A DNA stretch of 33,911 nt from Ottowia thiooxydans DSM 14619. Lineage in GTDB: Bacteria > Pseudomonadota > Gammaproteobacteria > Burkholderiales > Burkholderiaceae_C. Positions 1-8,094 of this stretch are shown piece by piece (the first letter of the stretch is position 1; every line of letters begins with the position of its first letter). The notes below the pieces were generated by a model, which had not been told where the DNA came from, did not search any database, and saw nothing but the letters and a program-made list of their open reading frames with translations. A program made the translations under genes and the position numbers. The DNA lies in contig NZ_AUGX01000049.1 in NCBI RefSeq assembly GCF_000422885.1, positions 1-33,911 of the forward strand. The letters are read 5' to 3'.

Positions 1-385
1 GAAAGTCAATGAAATCAACGGTCTACCCAGACCACCCCCGCGCCAGTGCTAGCTTTGCGTACCGTCACTTATTGCACTGAAAACGAGGAGACCCCAACAA
101 AAGGCGACCTCGTCGTTGCAGGGGGCGGCAAACAATTTGACGATTTTTTGCTCGTATTTTTGTTTGTATGAAGTGGGCCCTGGGGGTGGGGCCCCTGCAC
201 TACACTGCAACTATGCTTGACGATCTAAATGGACGAAGCTGCTTCGTTCACTTTGAGTCGATGACTATGCTGTTGATGTCATTCTGTGCACATGAGCCCA
301 GCTTTCTGGTTCATTCAGCCAGGGCATGGGGCCGTGATGCCCAGATCCATCATTCGCATGTGAATATCTCTGGAGTCGACGACTG
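1..385. other. Region without a convincing gene
   Basis: I see no recognisable gene here. The stretch holds a GC-rich inverted repeat around 176-200 (two GGGCCC blocks about 8 bases apart) and a T-rich patch at 143-165 preceded by TTGACG at 137-142, but no well-spaced -10 box follows, so no promoter is called. A 72-codon open frame at 168-386 ends by touching the start of the next gene, but it resembles nothing I know and has no ribosome binding site. Confidence 0.5.
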
Positions 386-1543
386 ATGCAATTGCTGTTG
401 GTGGTGTCCGGTGACTATGGCGAGCTTGGCGGTGCCATGTATTTTTTGCAGGGTGTCGATGCGAACATTTCTGCCCACGTGCTTTTACCGACGGCATTGC
501 GTCATGCGGTTTCCTCGACGGCGACGATGAGGGTCGATCATTACGACACGCTATCTGATATTGAGGCCTGCGTTGAGCAGCTGGCCCCTGATGTGGTGAT
601 GTTGTTCTCGGGTTATTTGTTGACCATCGGCAAGCGCTTTTCTTTTTTCAATGCCGTGGCTTTGTTGTGGAGGTTGAAGCGGCGTGGCGTTCCGGTGTTG
701 ACCAGTGACCCTTTTTTGGGGCTTCTGGACAGCCCGAATGCACTGGACTTCAATGCCGTGCTGTCGCAGGGCCGACTGTCCTGGCGCCAGCGTTTGCTCA
801 GCCAGCGGTTGGCGTGGCGCTTGTATTTCTTGAAGGTTCAGTTGCGTTGGTGTTGGCATGTTTACCCCTCGCCGATCCAACGATTGCATGCCGACCGGCC
901 CGGTGCCTTGTCGTATGCTGCTTTGCCTGCAGCGAAATCCATGGCCGTTGAGCTCGCTGCAGATCCCCCCAGCTGGATTTTTGTGTTGTCGCAGGTGGAT
1001 TGCCGGATACAGATGCGTAAAGGCGGTGAAGGTTTTGTTTCGACGTTGGTTCAACGTCTTCTGGAGTGCGTTGCTTTGGGGCGCAAGGCGGTGCTGGTGG
1101 CGCCCTCGTTTCTGTTGAGTGCCGTCCGTGACAAGCTCTGCTTAGCCACCGAGGTCGAGTTGATTGGTGATGAGGGTTATGCGGCATTCATGCGTCGGCT
1201 GATGCATGCGGAGTATGCCTTTTTCTGGAATTACTATTCCTTCTCCATCATTCATCGCGTGCGGGCCAATCGACCAGTAATGTTTTTTGATGTAGGCCAC
1301 ATGGTGCACATCATGCCCAAGCTGCACGATGCAGGGGTACAGCTGTTTTATGACGCTTGGCGGCCCCCCTTGTTGCCCTTGGAACAGCCTTTTAAGGATG
1401 CTGATTTGGCTCATCGTGCAGATGAGTCTGTCGCGCAATTTGAGCGCATTAATCAAGGCTTACAGCTCTGCGCGTCTCCGACTGCGCTGTTGGCTCAGGT
1501 CCGATTAGCGAATCAGGGGGATGTTCTGAATTCGCAGACTTGA
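386..1543 (+). CDS. Unknown protein of polysaccharide locus, possible glycosyltransferase
   Basis: A 385-residue soluble protein with no signal peptide or membrane helix that I can see. I do not recognise the family. The N-terminus (VVSGDYGELGGAM, then VDANISAHVLLP) looks like the first strand and glycine loop of a Rossmann-like GT-B domain. A C-terminal block around residues 280-310 (FFWNYYSFSIIHRVRANRP) sits where GT-B enzymes bind the donor sugar, so a glycosyltransferase role is a guess from fold appearance and context. A GGAG motif at 372-375 lies 10 bases before the ATG. Its 3' end overlaps the 3' end of the convergent acyltransferase gene by 39 bases. It is the only plus-strand gene on this side of the locus, so it is transcribed separately from the long operon it faces. 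Confidence 0.75.
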   Translation: MQLLLVVSGDYGELGGAMYFLQGVDANISAHVLLPTALRHAVSSTATMRVDHYDTLSDIEACVEQLAPDVVMLFSGYLLTIGKRFSFFNAVALLWRLKRRGVPVLTSDPFLGLLDSPNALDFNAVLSQGRLSWRQRLLSQRLAWRLYFLKVQLRWCWHVYPSPIQRLHADRPGALSYAALPAAKSMAVELAADPPSWIFVLSQVDCRIQMRKGGEGFVSTLVQRLLECVALGRKAVLVAPSFLLSAVRDKLCLATEVELIGDEGYAAFMRRLMHAEYAFFWNYYSFSIIHRVRANRPVMFFDVGHMVHIMPKLHDAGVQLFYDAWRPPLLPLEQPFKDADLAHRADESVAQFERINQGLQLCASPTALLAQVRLANQGDVLNSQT

Positions 1544-2179
1544 CACCTTGGAGGGCAGGCTGCGCGGGCCTCGGTAAACCGCGTAGTCTTGGGTGTCTTG
1601 CAAGATGACGGCGGCCGCGCCAATCAGGTTGTGGCTGCCGACCTTAAGAAACGGCGCGATGGTTGCGTTGAGCCCAATGAAGCTGTAGTCTCCAATCGTG
1701 GTTGAATCACCAATTACGGCAGAAGTGATCCAGACATGGTCGCCAATTTTGACCTTCAGTGCGATGCGTGAGTTGCTCCAGATGATGGAGTTGGCCCCGA
1801 CGTCGACATGTGGGTGAATATTCACCTGGTCCATGATCATGGTGTTGGGGCGGGCCACGAAGTTTTTGGGGACATGAGCCTTGCTGCTGATGAACGACGC
1901 CAGGCGGTAGCCGGCGGCGGTGACTTGAGTGACTTTATCGGCGCGTAAGGTGTTGATTTTCCCCACCCCCACGGCCACGAATAAATCATCCTGGGCCAGA
2001 TCCATGACCTGAGGCAGTTCTTCGAAGGGAATCACTGGCAAGCCGTTGAACTCGGTCTCTCGCATATAGGCCCCGTCGACGGTGAAGCCTGCGATCTCAT
2101 AGGCGCTGTCGGTGCTGAACAGGTAGTAGGCCATGTCGGCGAAGTTTTGGGTACCGAAAATGAACAGTTTCTTGGACAT
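1505..2179 (-). CDS. PglD/NeuD-like sugar O/N-acyltransferase (left-handed beta-helix)
   Basis: This 224-residue protein has the two-part layout of the PglD/NeuD family. The N-terminal Rossmann-like part starts KKLFIFGTQNFADMAYYL. The C-terminal hexapeptide-repeat part (about residues 100-210) has steps such as IHPHVDVGANS, VKIGDHVWI and TTIGDYSFIG. Known members transfer an acetyl group from acetyl-CoA to an amino or hydroxyl group of a nucleotide sugar or sialic acid. The frame is open 24 codons further upstream, but the start at 2179 is chosen because GGAGAGG precedes it and homologues begin there. It is the last gene of the minus-strand operon, 40 bases after the aminotransferase, so acylation of that enzyme's amino product is the natural guess. 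The acyl group and substrate are not visible in the sequence. Confidence 0.85.
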   Translation of the reverse strand: MSKKLFIFGTQNFADMAYYLFSTDSAYEIAGFTVDGAYMRETEFNGLPVIPFEELPQVMDLAQDDLFVAVGVGKINTLRADKVTQVTAAGYRLASFISSKAHVPKNFVARPNTMIMDQVNIHPHVDVGANSIIWSNSRIALKVKIGDHVWITSAVIGDSTTIGDYSFIGLNATIAPFLKVGSHNLIGAAAVILQDTQDYAVYRGPRSLPSKVSSLRIQNIPLIR

Positions 2180-2219
2180 GGCCTCTCCGTGGTCAATGCA
2201 CTTTGGTGCGGGATGTTCG

Positions 2220-3356
2220 TCAACTGGTCGCCGCTTGGCAGGCCTGAGCAATCAGCTCGCAAGCTTGATGCCAGTCGGTGGTGTTCATGGTGGCCGCTGG
2301 CAACAAACGCATGAAGCGACCGGTGATCGTCACCAGCAGGTGGTGATCGTGAAGAGTTTGGGCAAGGGTGCTAATGTTCACTGACGCGCCCAGCTCCAAG
2401 CACCACAACGCGCCTTGACCGCGTACGAAGACCTGTGTCGGATCGAGCGGCGCCAAAGTCTGTCTGGCGATTTCATCCAGCTGCTGGACCTGTTGCGTTA
2501 GTGGTAACTCGGCCATGCGTTGCAAGGTGGCCTCCACCACGGCCAGCGCCAACGGATTGCCCGCAAAGGTGCTGCCCGGCAAGGCTTGAGGGGTGATCTG
2601 GATGTGCATACCCAGGGCCACACAGGCCACAGGAAACCCATTGCCCATGCTCTTGGCGAAGATCAACATATCGGGTGTGCCGACAAGTCGTTCTGCATAA
2701 AACGCGGGCCCAGTCCGGTACAACCCAGTCAGTGTTTCATCGAAGATGCACAGACTGCCGTGTTCGTGGCACAGCGCGATGGCTTGCTCATAGAACGCTG
2801 CGGAGGCTTGATGCGCGCCATTAGAGCCTTGCAGGGGCTCGACGAACAAGGCGGCGATTTTTCCAGTACGCAGCACAGCGAGCAGTTGTTCAAGTATGTC
2901 GGATTCGGCGCATCGGTCGACAAATGGCAGGGTGTGCAATCCACCGGGACGCAAGGGCGCATTTGGCCAACACAATGCGGCACTCATGGCCGATTTGCCG
3001 TGCATGCTTCGTTCGAAGGCAATGAATGCTTGGCGGCCCGTGTGGGTGGCGGCCAGTCGCATGGCGTATTCAGCCGCCTCCATGCCGGTGGACAGCAGAC
3101 CTGCCTGACGCATGTCAGACGCAAGCAGTTGGTTAATCAATCGATCGACACGGGGTTGATGATCGACAGGCAGGCGGCCTGCGGCCCAGAGTCGCGTTGA
3201 CTGGGCTTGCAAGGCGGCGGTGATCTTGGGCTCGCAATGGCCTAAAAAAACCGCGCCATAACCGGTGATCAGATCTGTCCATCCTTGGCCGTGCTGGTCG
3301 TGCAGCAGACTGCCCAGGCCACGACTCAGCATGGGTGGTGTGATGGATGGCGTCAT
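2220..3356 (-). CDS. Class III PLP-dependent aminotransferase
   Basis: 378 residues of the class III (ornithine / glutamate-1-semialdehyde type) aminotransferase fold. Visible landmarks are the phosphate-binding segment STGMEAAEYAMRLA (about 89-102), the HGK motif near 119, the Asp of IFDET (Asp206) that binds the pyridine nitrogen, and the Schiff-base lysine in FAKSMGNGFP (Lys235). It is shorter than the usual 420-450 residues, mostly from a trimmed N-terminus. The start overlaps the stop of the flippase gene by 4 bases (ATGA), indicating translational coupling. Nucleotide-sugar aminotransferases are usually of the DegT/DnrJ/EryC1 class, so a class III enzyme beside CDP-sugar genes and an acyltransferase is unusual. 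The amino acceptor could be a keto-sugar or a small semialdehyde used as a decoration. Confidence 0.9.
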   Translation of the reverse strand: MTPSITPPMLSRGLGSLLHDQHGQGWTDLITGYGAVFLGHCEPKITAALQAQSTRLWAAGRLPVDHQPRVDRLINQLLASDMRQAGLLSTGMEAAEYAMRLAATHTGRQAFIAFERSMHGKSAMSAALCWPNAPLRPGGLHTLPFVDRCAESDILEQLLAVLRTGKIAALFVEPLQGSNGAHQASAAFYEQAIALCHEHGSLCIFDETLTGLYRTGPAFYAERLVGTPDMLIFAKSMGNGFPVACVALGMHIQITPQALPGSTFAGNPLALAVVEATLQRMAELPLTQQVQQLDEIARQTLAPLDPTQVFVRGQGALWCLELGASVNISTLAQTLHDHHLLVTITGRFMRLLPAATMNTTDWHQACELIAQACQAATS

Positions 3357-4909
3357 GGTGAAGTGCTCGAAGTGCGTTCCGCTGGATCGGTTTGAGCTGT
3401 TGCTGCCACAGCCTGCCGAACTGCGCGTTGAGCGGGCTGTTGATGCAGCACGATAAGCCCGCTCAACCCGATGAGGCAGCCCACGAGAAATTGCATCGTG
3501 GGCCAGGGTGTCAGCTGGGGAAGTACTATCAGCATGGCGATCGAGGGCAGAAGATACAGGCCATCTCGGGGGCGGATGTGCAGATGCCCCTGGTGAATGG
3601 CCGCGATCAGCAATGCCGACATGACCCAGGCCTCACTCAGACACCACGCCATGGCGGCTGCTTGGGAACCCAGTTGAGGTACCCACCACAGGTTGGCCGC
3701 GATATTCAAACTCAGGCCTATCAGGCTGATGCGCATCAGCAGTGCATCCTGGCCCTGAGCCAGGCAAGCCACGGCCAAGACGGGGGTGACCAGTGCAAAG
3801 CCCAACCCTATCGAGAGCCACTGAAAAACCGGTACCGCAGACGCAGTGCCTTGCGTGTAGGTGTCACCATAGAGAAAGCCCAAGATCCAGGGCCCGACGA
3901 AATGACCGCCTACGGCCATGCTGCAGGACAAGGCAATGAGCCACCTGGTCAGCGCGTTTAGTTGTAACCGGAATGTGGCGTGGTGGTGTTGAACCATCCA
4001 GGACATCGCCGCAATCAGTGGGGTGGTAAACATCCAGGCTGTGTCGGTCAGTGGCGCGAACAGCCGCTGAGCGGCACTGAAGGTGCCCAGCTCGTGGGGT
4101 TCCCGCCAAGTCCAGAGAAAAAAAACGCCCGTTAGGGCCGACAACTTGTAGCTGACACCGGCCAAACCGAACAACCATGCCTTGCGCAACAGCGGGCGCA
4201 AGCCAGGCGAACTCCATGAGGCGCGTAACCGATAACCCAGCAGTTGCGTGGCTTGCCACCGACTGCCCCAAAGTTGCAGCCATTCGCGAGTGATCACGGC
4301 CAACCCCATGGCACCACCTGCGCTGATGGCGGTGGCCCAGGCCAGGAACGGGGTTTTCAACAGAGCGATGCCCGAGATCAAAAAGGTGGACTGTGTGGCC
4401 AGCGCCAATGTGGAGGCGCGACCGAAAGCCTGGCGTGTTTGAAACACCACGTGGTAGCTGCTCCAGGGCATGAAGAGCAACACCACGGCCGCACTGAACA
4501 GCACCCAGCGTTGTTCCGCTTGCTGCACAGGGCCCCAGCACCCCCACAGGGTGACGCCTGCTGCCAGCACCAGGCTCAGTAGGCAGCGCCATGTCATCAA
4601 GGCATTCAGTAGGTCACGTTCATCGGAGGGTTGTTGTGCCACTTGCCGTGTGGTGACCGCGGTGGTACCCATGTCCAGTATTTCTTGCGCCGCGAGGAAT
4701 AGACCTGAGATTAGGCCCACGAAACCGAATGCGGCCGGCTCGAGCCAACGTCCCAACAACACCGTCGCCAGAACGAATAGCAATAACCGCAACCCTTGCG
4801 CGATGACCACGATGCGCTGGTTGCGGGTGACCCGGCTCGCCCCCGCGTGAATGGCGTGCTGAGAGTTTTCAGCGTGCGTCACGCCCGTTGGCGCAGGAGG
4901 TCGCATCAT
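3353..4909 (-). CDS. wzx: Polysaccharide flippase, Wzx/MOP superfamily (copy 2 of operon)
   Basis: A 518-residue integral membrane protein with 12 or more hydrophobic helices. After an N-terminal cytoplasmic tail of about 30 residues, the first helix region (VVIAQGLRLLLFVLATVLLG) is followed by LGRWLEPAAFGFVGLISGLF, typical of the oligosaccharide flippase / polysaccharide synthase family. Such proteins move undecaprenyl-diphosphate-linked oligosaccharides to the periplasmic side of the inner membrane. It overlaps the upstream hydrolase gene and the downstream aminotransferase gene by 4 bases each. It is the second flippase of this operon (the other lies at 14693-16054), and the two are clearly different sequences, so one may serve another lipid-linked substrate. 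Family assignment is firm; substrate is unknown. Confidence 0.85.
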   Translation of the reverse strand: MMRPPAPTGVTHAENSQHAIHAGASRVTRNQRIVVIAQGLRLLLFVLATVLLGRWLEPAAFGFVGLISGLFLAAQEILDMGTTAVTTRQVAQQPSDERDLLNALMTWRCLLSLVLAAGVTLWGCWGPVQQAEQRWVLFSAAVVLLFMPWSSYHVVFQTRQAFGRASTLALATQSTFLISGIALLKTPFLAWATAISAGGAMGLAVITREWLQLWGSRWQATQLLGYRLRASWSSPGLRPLLRKAWLFGLAGVSYKLSALTGVFFLWTWREPHELGTFSAAQRLFAPLTDTAWMFTTPLIAAMSWMVQHHHATFRLQLNALTRWLIALSCSMAVGGHFVGPWILGFLYGDTYTQGTASAVPVFQWLSIGLGFALVTPVLAVACLAQGQDALLMRISLIGLSLNIAANLWWVPQLGSQAAAMAWCLSEAWVMSALLIAAIHQGHLHIRPRDGLYLLPSIAMLIVLPQLTPWPTMQFLVGCLIGLSGLIVLHQQPAQRAVRQAVAATAQTDPAERTSSTSP

Positions 4910-7095
4910 CGTGTTGATTTGTCCAGTACGACACGATCCAGGATCATGGCGGTGATGCTCAAGGGGGGCAGTTTGTAGCTCAAGCGCACCGCCCCTTTTC
5001 CTGCCTTGCTTTTGGCGGTCAGCGAACCTTCTTGCAAACGGATCTCACCTGGAGCGCCCCGGTTGAAGCGTGAGAGTTCCACCTGCTTGGCCCACTTCAG
5101 GCCGGGAATTTGCGGCAACTCGGTGCCGGTATGGGCATCCAAAGCGCTGGCGGACAAGGTTTGCGTGCTGACTTTAGTGAAAGAGCTCACACCATAGAGG
5201 GTGATGTCGCCATCCATGACTTGCGTATCGCTCTTGTTCACGAGCATCATCGCCAACGTGCCGTTGTCGAGCGTGGCAACGGCATCAACCAACGGAACTT
5301 TACTGGTGGCGCTCACCACGCCCAGGCCCGAGGTGCTGAAGGTGGGAGATGAGACCTCGGTTTGAACCAGGTTTTTCCCAAGGTGATGGCGATACATGCT
5401 GAAGGCCATACCCGGTGCCGTGCTGGCCCAGCCCCCTTGCCGGCGGCCCACCCATCCCATGAAGGCGCTGTCGGTGAGTTTGAAGAAGTTGGCCATCTCA
5501 ACCCGGGGCGCTCGCAGAAAGGTGTTCAGGGTCGACGCGACAAACAACGCAGACCCCATGGTTTTGACATGGTCGACCCATGGACTGGCGGGTAGGACAT
5601 GGAAAAACGGCCCCCATTCCGTGATGGCCAATGAAATTGGCCTGGCGGGGTTTTCGTACTTGGCCAGCAAGGCGGACACGTCTTTCAGATTGGTCTCGAT
5701 CTGCTGTGGCGCTGCAAGCATGGCCTGATAGACCGCCCGGGCATCCGCGGTTTCTTTCACACCGATGACCACCGGGGCATAGGCATTGTGGATGGCCAAA
5801 AAGTCGACTTGTGGCGCGGCCTGTTTCAGCAGAGTTTCAGTCCATCGGTCGTCGGCAATGAAACGGTAGTTGCCGTAGTTAAGGCCGCCAATAGCCCCGA
5901 TGCGGATGTCCGGATCGGCCGCCCGCATGGCCTTGGCGAAGTCCATGAATTTCTGGGTGTATTTCGAGGCCGACATTTCTGCGCCCGACAGGTCGCCCTT
6001 CATGTAGAGCTCGTTGCCGATTTCCCACCAGCGAACTTTGGGTTGAATTTCTTTTTTTGCGTAGTTGACCCAGTCTGCGGCTTCTTGAGGTGTGCCGGTG
6101 CCTGCATTGACGGTGAACATCAGTTCTGCGCCGACGAATCGAGCCACCTCTGCGATTTCTTGCGAGCCCAAGACATGGCGAGACTTGGGGCCACCTGGGT
6201 GGTGCAACGTGGTGGGACGTTTGTCCTGAGGCCCAATGCCGTCACGCCAGTGGTAGGTGTCGGAGAACACCCCGCCAGGAAAACGAATCACCGTGGGCCC
6301 TATCTCTTTGGACAGCCGTAATCCTTCCGTATCCAGGGCGTTTTTCTTGCTGGACCACAGACCTTGTCCATCGAAAATCCATTCCACATTGGTGCCGTAG
6401 AGCGTGGAGGGAATGACCCGTACCACCTGATGAGCATTGACGGTGATGTTGACACGCCCCTCTGCCGCCGTGCTGGTTTGCGGCACAGGGGGGGCTGATT
6501 CTGTACGGGCTGCAAGCTGCTCGGACCCAATATTGACACTGTCAAAGAATGCCTGCCCGGATTGGCCCGTCGCGATGGCATAGACGATCAGAATGTCGGC
6601 ATTGGCGGGGACGGCCAGGACGTGGTTTTGATTGCGCAGCTCCCCGCCAGAGTCGGTTTGCGTCAGTTGGACATTGCCGAGATCACCGCCTTTACCCAGC
6701 GCATGGACGCCGACCACGGCCGTGCCGCTATCACTGGCGCCCAGCCGGACTTGTATGCTCACAGTGCGTCCACGCCAGCGAGTGGCATTCAGCAACTGAC
6801 CGACTCCCAACAGTTTGTCGCCGGTATTGCGACCGTTGGGTTGGAGCACCATCACCTGCCCTGATGCACCGGGTTGCTTGTCCAGCAATTGGACGCGGCC
6901 TTTGCTGGTGACGGCGGCGTCGAGCGCCCAGCCCGGAGGTAGCCCATTTTGGGCCGGCTGGTCAAAACCGGGGTTGGCCAATTCAGCACTGTCCACCGCC
7001 AGCGCTGCGGGGCAGTTGATTCCAGCGAGTGCCAGCAAACCCCAGAGCAATGTTTGCCGACAGCTGTACAAAATAAGCATCCCCCGCGACCTCAT
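4906..7095 (-). CDS. Secreted GH51-like glycoside hydrolase (alpha-L-arabinofuranosidase type)
   Basis: 729 residues. A signal peptide is clear: basic start, hydrophobic run LLWGLLALAGINC, cleavage likely after ALA33. Residues about 35-190 look like a carbohydrate-binding beta-sandwich (NPGFDQP opening, FFDSVNIGS close). The catalytic TIM barrel (about 215-500) carries IRFPGGVFSDTYHWRDGIGP, the acid/base motif EIGNE with Glu362, and the likely nucleophile Glu493 in ITEWG. A C-terminal beta-sandwich follows. These motifs match clan GH-A arabinofuranosidases of family GH51; the specificity could differ. It should act in the periplasm or outside the cell. Four-base overlaps with the dehydratase and flippase genes place it firmly inside the biosynthetic operon, which suggests it trims or releases the locus's own polymer rather than digesting plant material. 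Confidence 0.85.
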   Translation of the reverse strand: MRSRGMLILYSCRQTLLWGLLALAGINCPAALAVDSAELANPGFDQPAQNGLPPGWALDAAVTSKGRVQLLDKQPGASGQVMVLQPNGRNTGDKLLGVGQLLNATRWRGRTVSIQVRLGASDSGTAVVGVHALGKGGDLGNVQLTQTDSGGELRNQNHVLAVPANADILIVYAIATGQSGQAFFDSVNIGSEQLAARTESAPPVPQTSTAAEGRVNITVNAHQVVRVIPSTLYGTNVEWIFDGQGLWSSKKNALDTEGLRLSKEIGPTVIRFPGGVFSDTYHWRDGIGPQDKRPTTLHHPGGPKSRHVLGSQEIAEVARFVGAELMFTVNAGTGTPQEAADWVNYAKKEIQPKVRWWEIGNELYMKGDLSGAEMSASKYTQKFMDFAKAMRAADPDIRIGAIGGLNYGNYRFIADDRWTETLLKQAAPQVDFLAIHNAYAPVVIGVKETADARAVYQAMLAAPQQIETNLKDVSALLAKYENPARPISLAITEWGPFFHVLPASPWVDHVKTMGSALFVASTLNTFLRAPRVEMANFFKLTDSAFMGWVGRRQGGWASTAPGMAFSMYRHHLGKNLVQTEVSSPTFSTSGLGVVSATSKVPLVDAVATLDNGTLAMMLVNKSDTQVMDGDITLYGVSSFTKVSTQTLSASALDAHTGTELPQIPGLKWAKQVELSRFNRGAPGEIRLQEGSLTAKSKAGKGAVRLSYKLPPLSITAMILDRVVLDKSTR

Positions 7096-8087
7096 GCAGC
7101 TCGCACCTGGCTGAAGTAATTGCGGTACCAGTCAATACTTTCTTTGAGTCCGTCTTCAATGGTGTATTGCGTGAGCCAGCCCAGCATGCTGCGGGCCTTG
7201 GCTGCACTGAGGTATTGGTGTGGGATCTCGGCCTTGGCTTCGTTGAGGATTTGGGGTTCCAGATCGGTGCGGCTCATCAAGCGCAAGATGCTGCGGGTGA
7301 TGTCGAGCACGCTGAGCTGGCTTTCAGTGCTGTAGTTGAAGGCCTGCCCGTGCAGTTTGTCGTCTTCCATGGCTTCCGCCAGGAAAAGATAGAACTGCGC
7401 CACGTCCCGGACATAGACATAGTCGCGGATCATGCTGCCATCGCTGCGAATAACGGGGCGTTGGCCATCGATGATGGAGCGGATGGTGCCCGGCACGATG
7501 CGGCTGAAATTCAAATCACCGCCACCAAAGAAATTGCCACAACGCGTGATGCAGACCGGCGTGCGGTAAACGTTGTGGTAGGTCTGAGCGATCAAATCGG
7601 TGCAGCTCTTCGACACGTCGTAGGGGTGCATGCCTTGCAGTGGCATGGTCTCGTCGTAAGGCAGGCGAGGTTGCTCGCCGTAGGCTTTGTCGCTGGAGGC
7701 GATGACAACCCGTTTCACAGTGGAGATCTGGCGGCAGGCGTCCAGTAGATTCCAGGTGCCGCGGATGTTGGCCTCAAAGGTCGAGCGAGGGTTGCGGTTG
7801 GCGACGCCGACGATGGGTTGGGCACCCAGGTGCATCACGGTGTCGACTTCGTACTCGTTCACGGCGCGCAGCAGGAGCTCGTAGTCTTCGAGCGAACCGA
7901 ACACTGTGAAATTTGGCTGTGAGCCGGGAATCAAGCTGGCTTTGGTGGTGCTGGTCAGGTCGCGTACCAGACCAACAACATTGGCGCCGCGCTTGTTCAG
8001 CTCAGCGATCATCCAGCTGCCTAGGAAACCTGAGGCGCCCGTCACGAACACATTGCGGCCTTGCCAGAATTTTGGATTGTTCATCAT
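7092..8087 (-). CDS. rfbG: NAD-dependent CDP-glucose 4,6-dehydratase-like epimerase/dehydratase
   Basis: A 331-residue extended short-chain dehydrogenase. The start FWQGRNVFVTGASGFLGSW gives the nucleotide-binding GxxGxxG and closely resembles RfbG/DdhB. HLGAQPIVG, the SSDKAYG motif (about 131-137) and the catalytic pair Tyr156-x3-Lys160 (PYDVSK) follow, then GNFFGGGDLNFSRIVP, again typical of the CDP-glucose 4,6-dehydratase branch. The expected reaction turns CDP-glucose into CDP-4-keto-6-deoxyglucose. The gene immediately upstream is a glucose-1-phosphate cytidylyltransferase-like gene only 7 bases away, which supports this substrate. GAGAG precedes the ATG. A dehydratase acting on another nucleotide sugar cannot be excluded. 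Confidence 0.85.
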   Translation of the reverse strand: MMNNPKFWQGRNVFVTGASGFLGSWMIAELNKRGANVVGLVRDLTSTTKASLIPGSQPNFTVFGSLEDYELLLRAVNEYEVDTVMHLGAQPIVGVANRNPRSTFEANIRGTWNLLDACRQISTVKRVVIASSDKAYGEQPRLPYDETMPLQGMHPYDVSKSCTDLIAQTYHNVYRTPVCITRCGNFFGGGDLNFSRIVPGTIRSIIDGQRPVIRSDGSMIRDYVYVRDVAQFYLFLAEAMEDDKLHGQAFNYSTESQLSVLDITRSILRLMSRTDLEPQILNEAKAEIPHQYLSAAKARSMLGWLTQYTIEDGLKESIDWYRNYFSQVRAA

Positions 8088-8094
8088 GGTTCTC

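Noticed and set aside
168-386. A 72-codon plus-strand open frame whose stop overlaps the start of the next gene (TGATG)
   Set aside because: There is no ribosome binding site, no recognisable motif and no coding-like composition; the one-base overlap alone is weak evidence.
2520-3200. A 226-codon plus-strand frame inside the aminotransferase gene
   Set aside because: It lies entirely antisense to conserved aminotransferase motifs and has no start signal or family resemblance.
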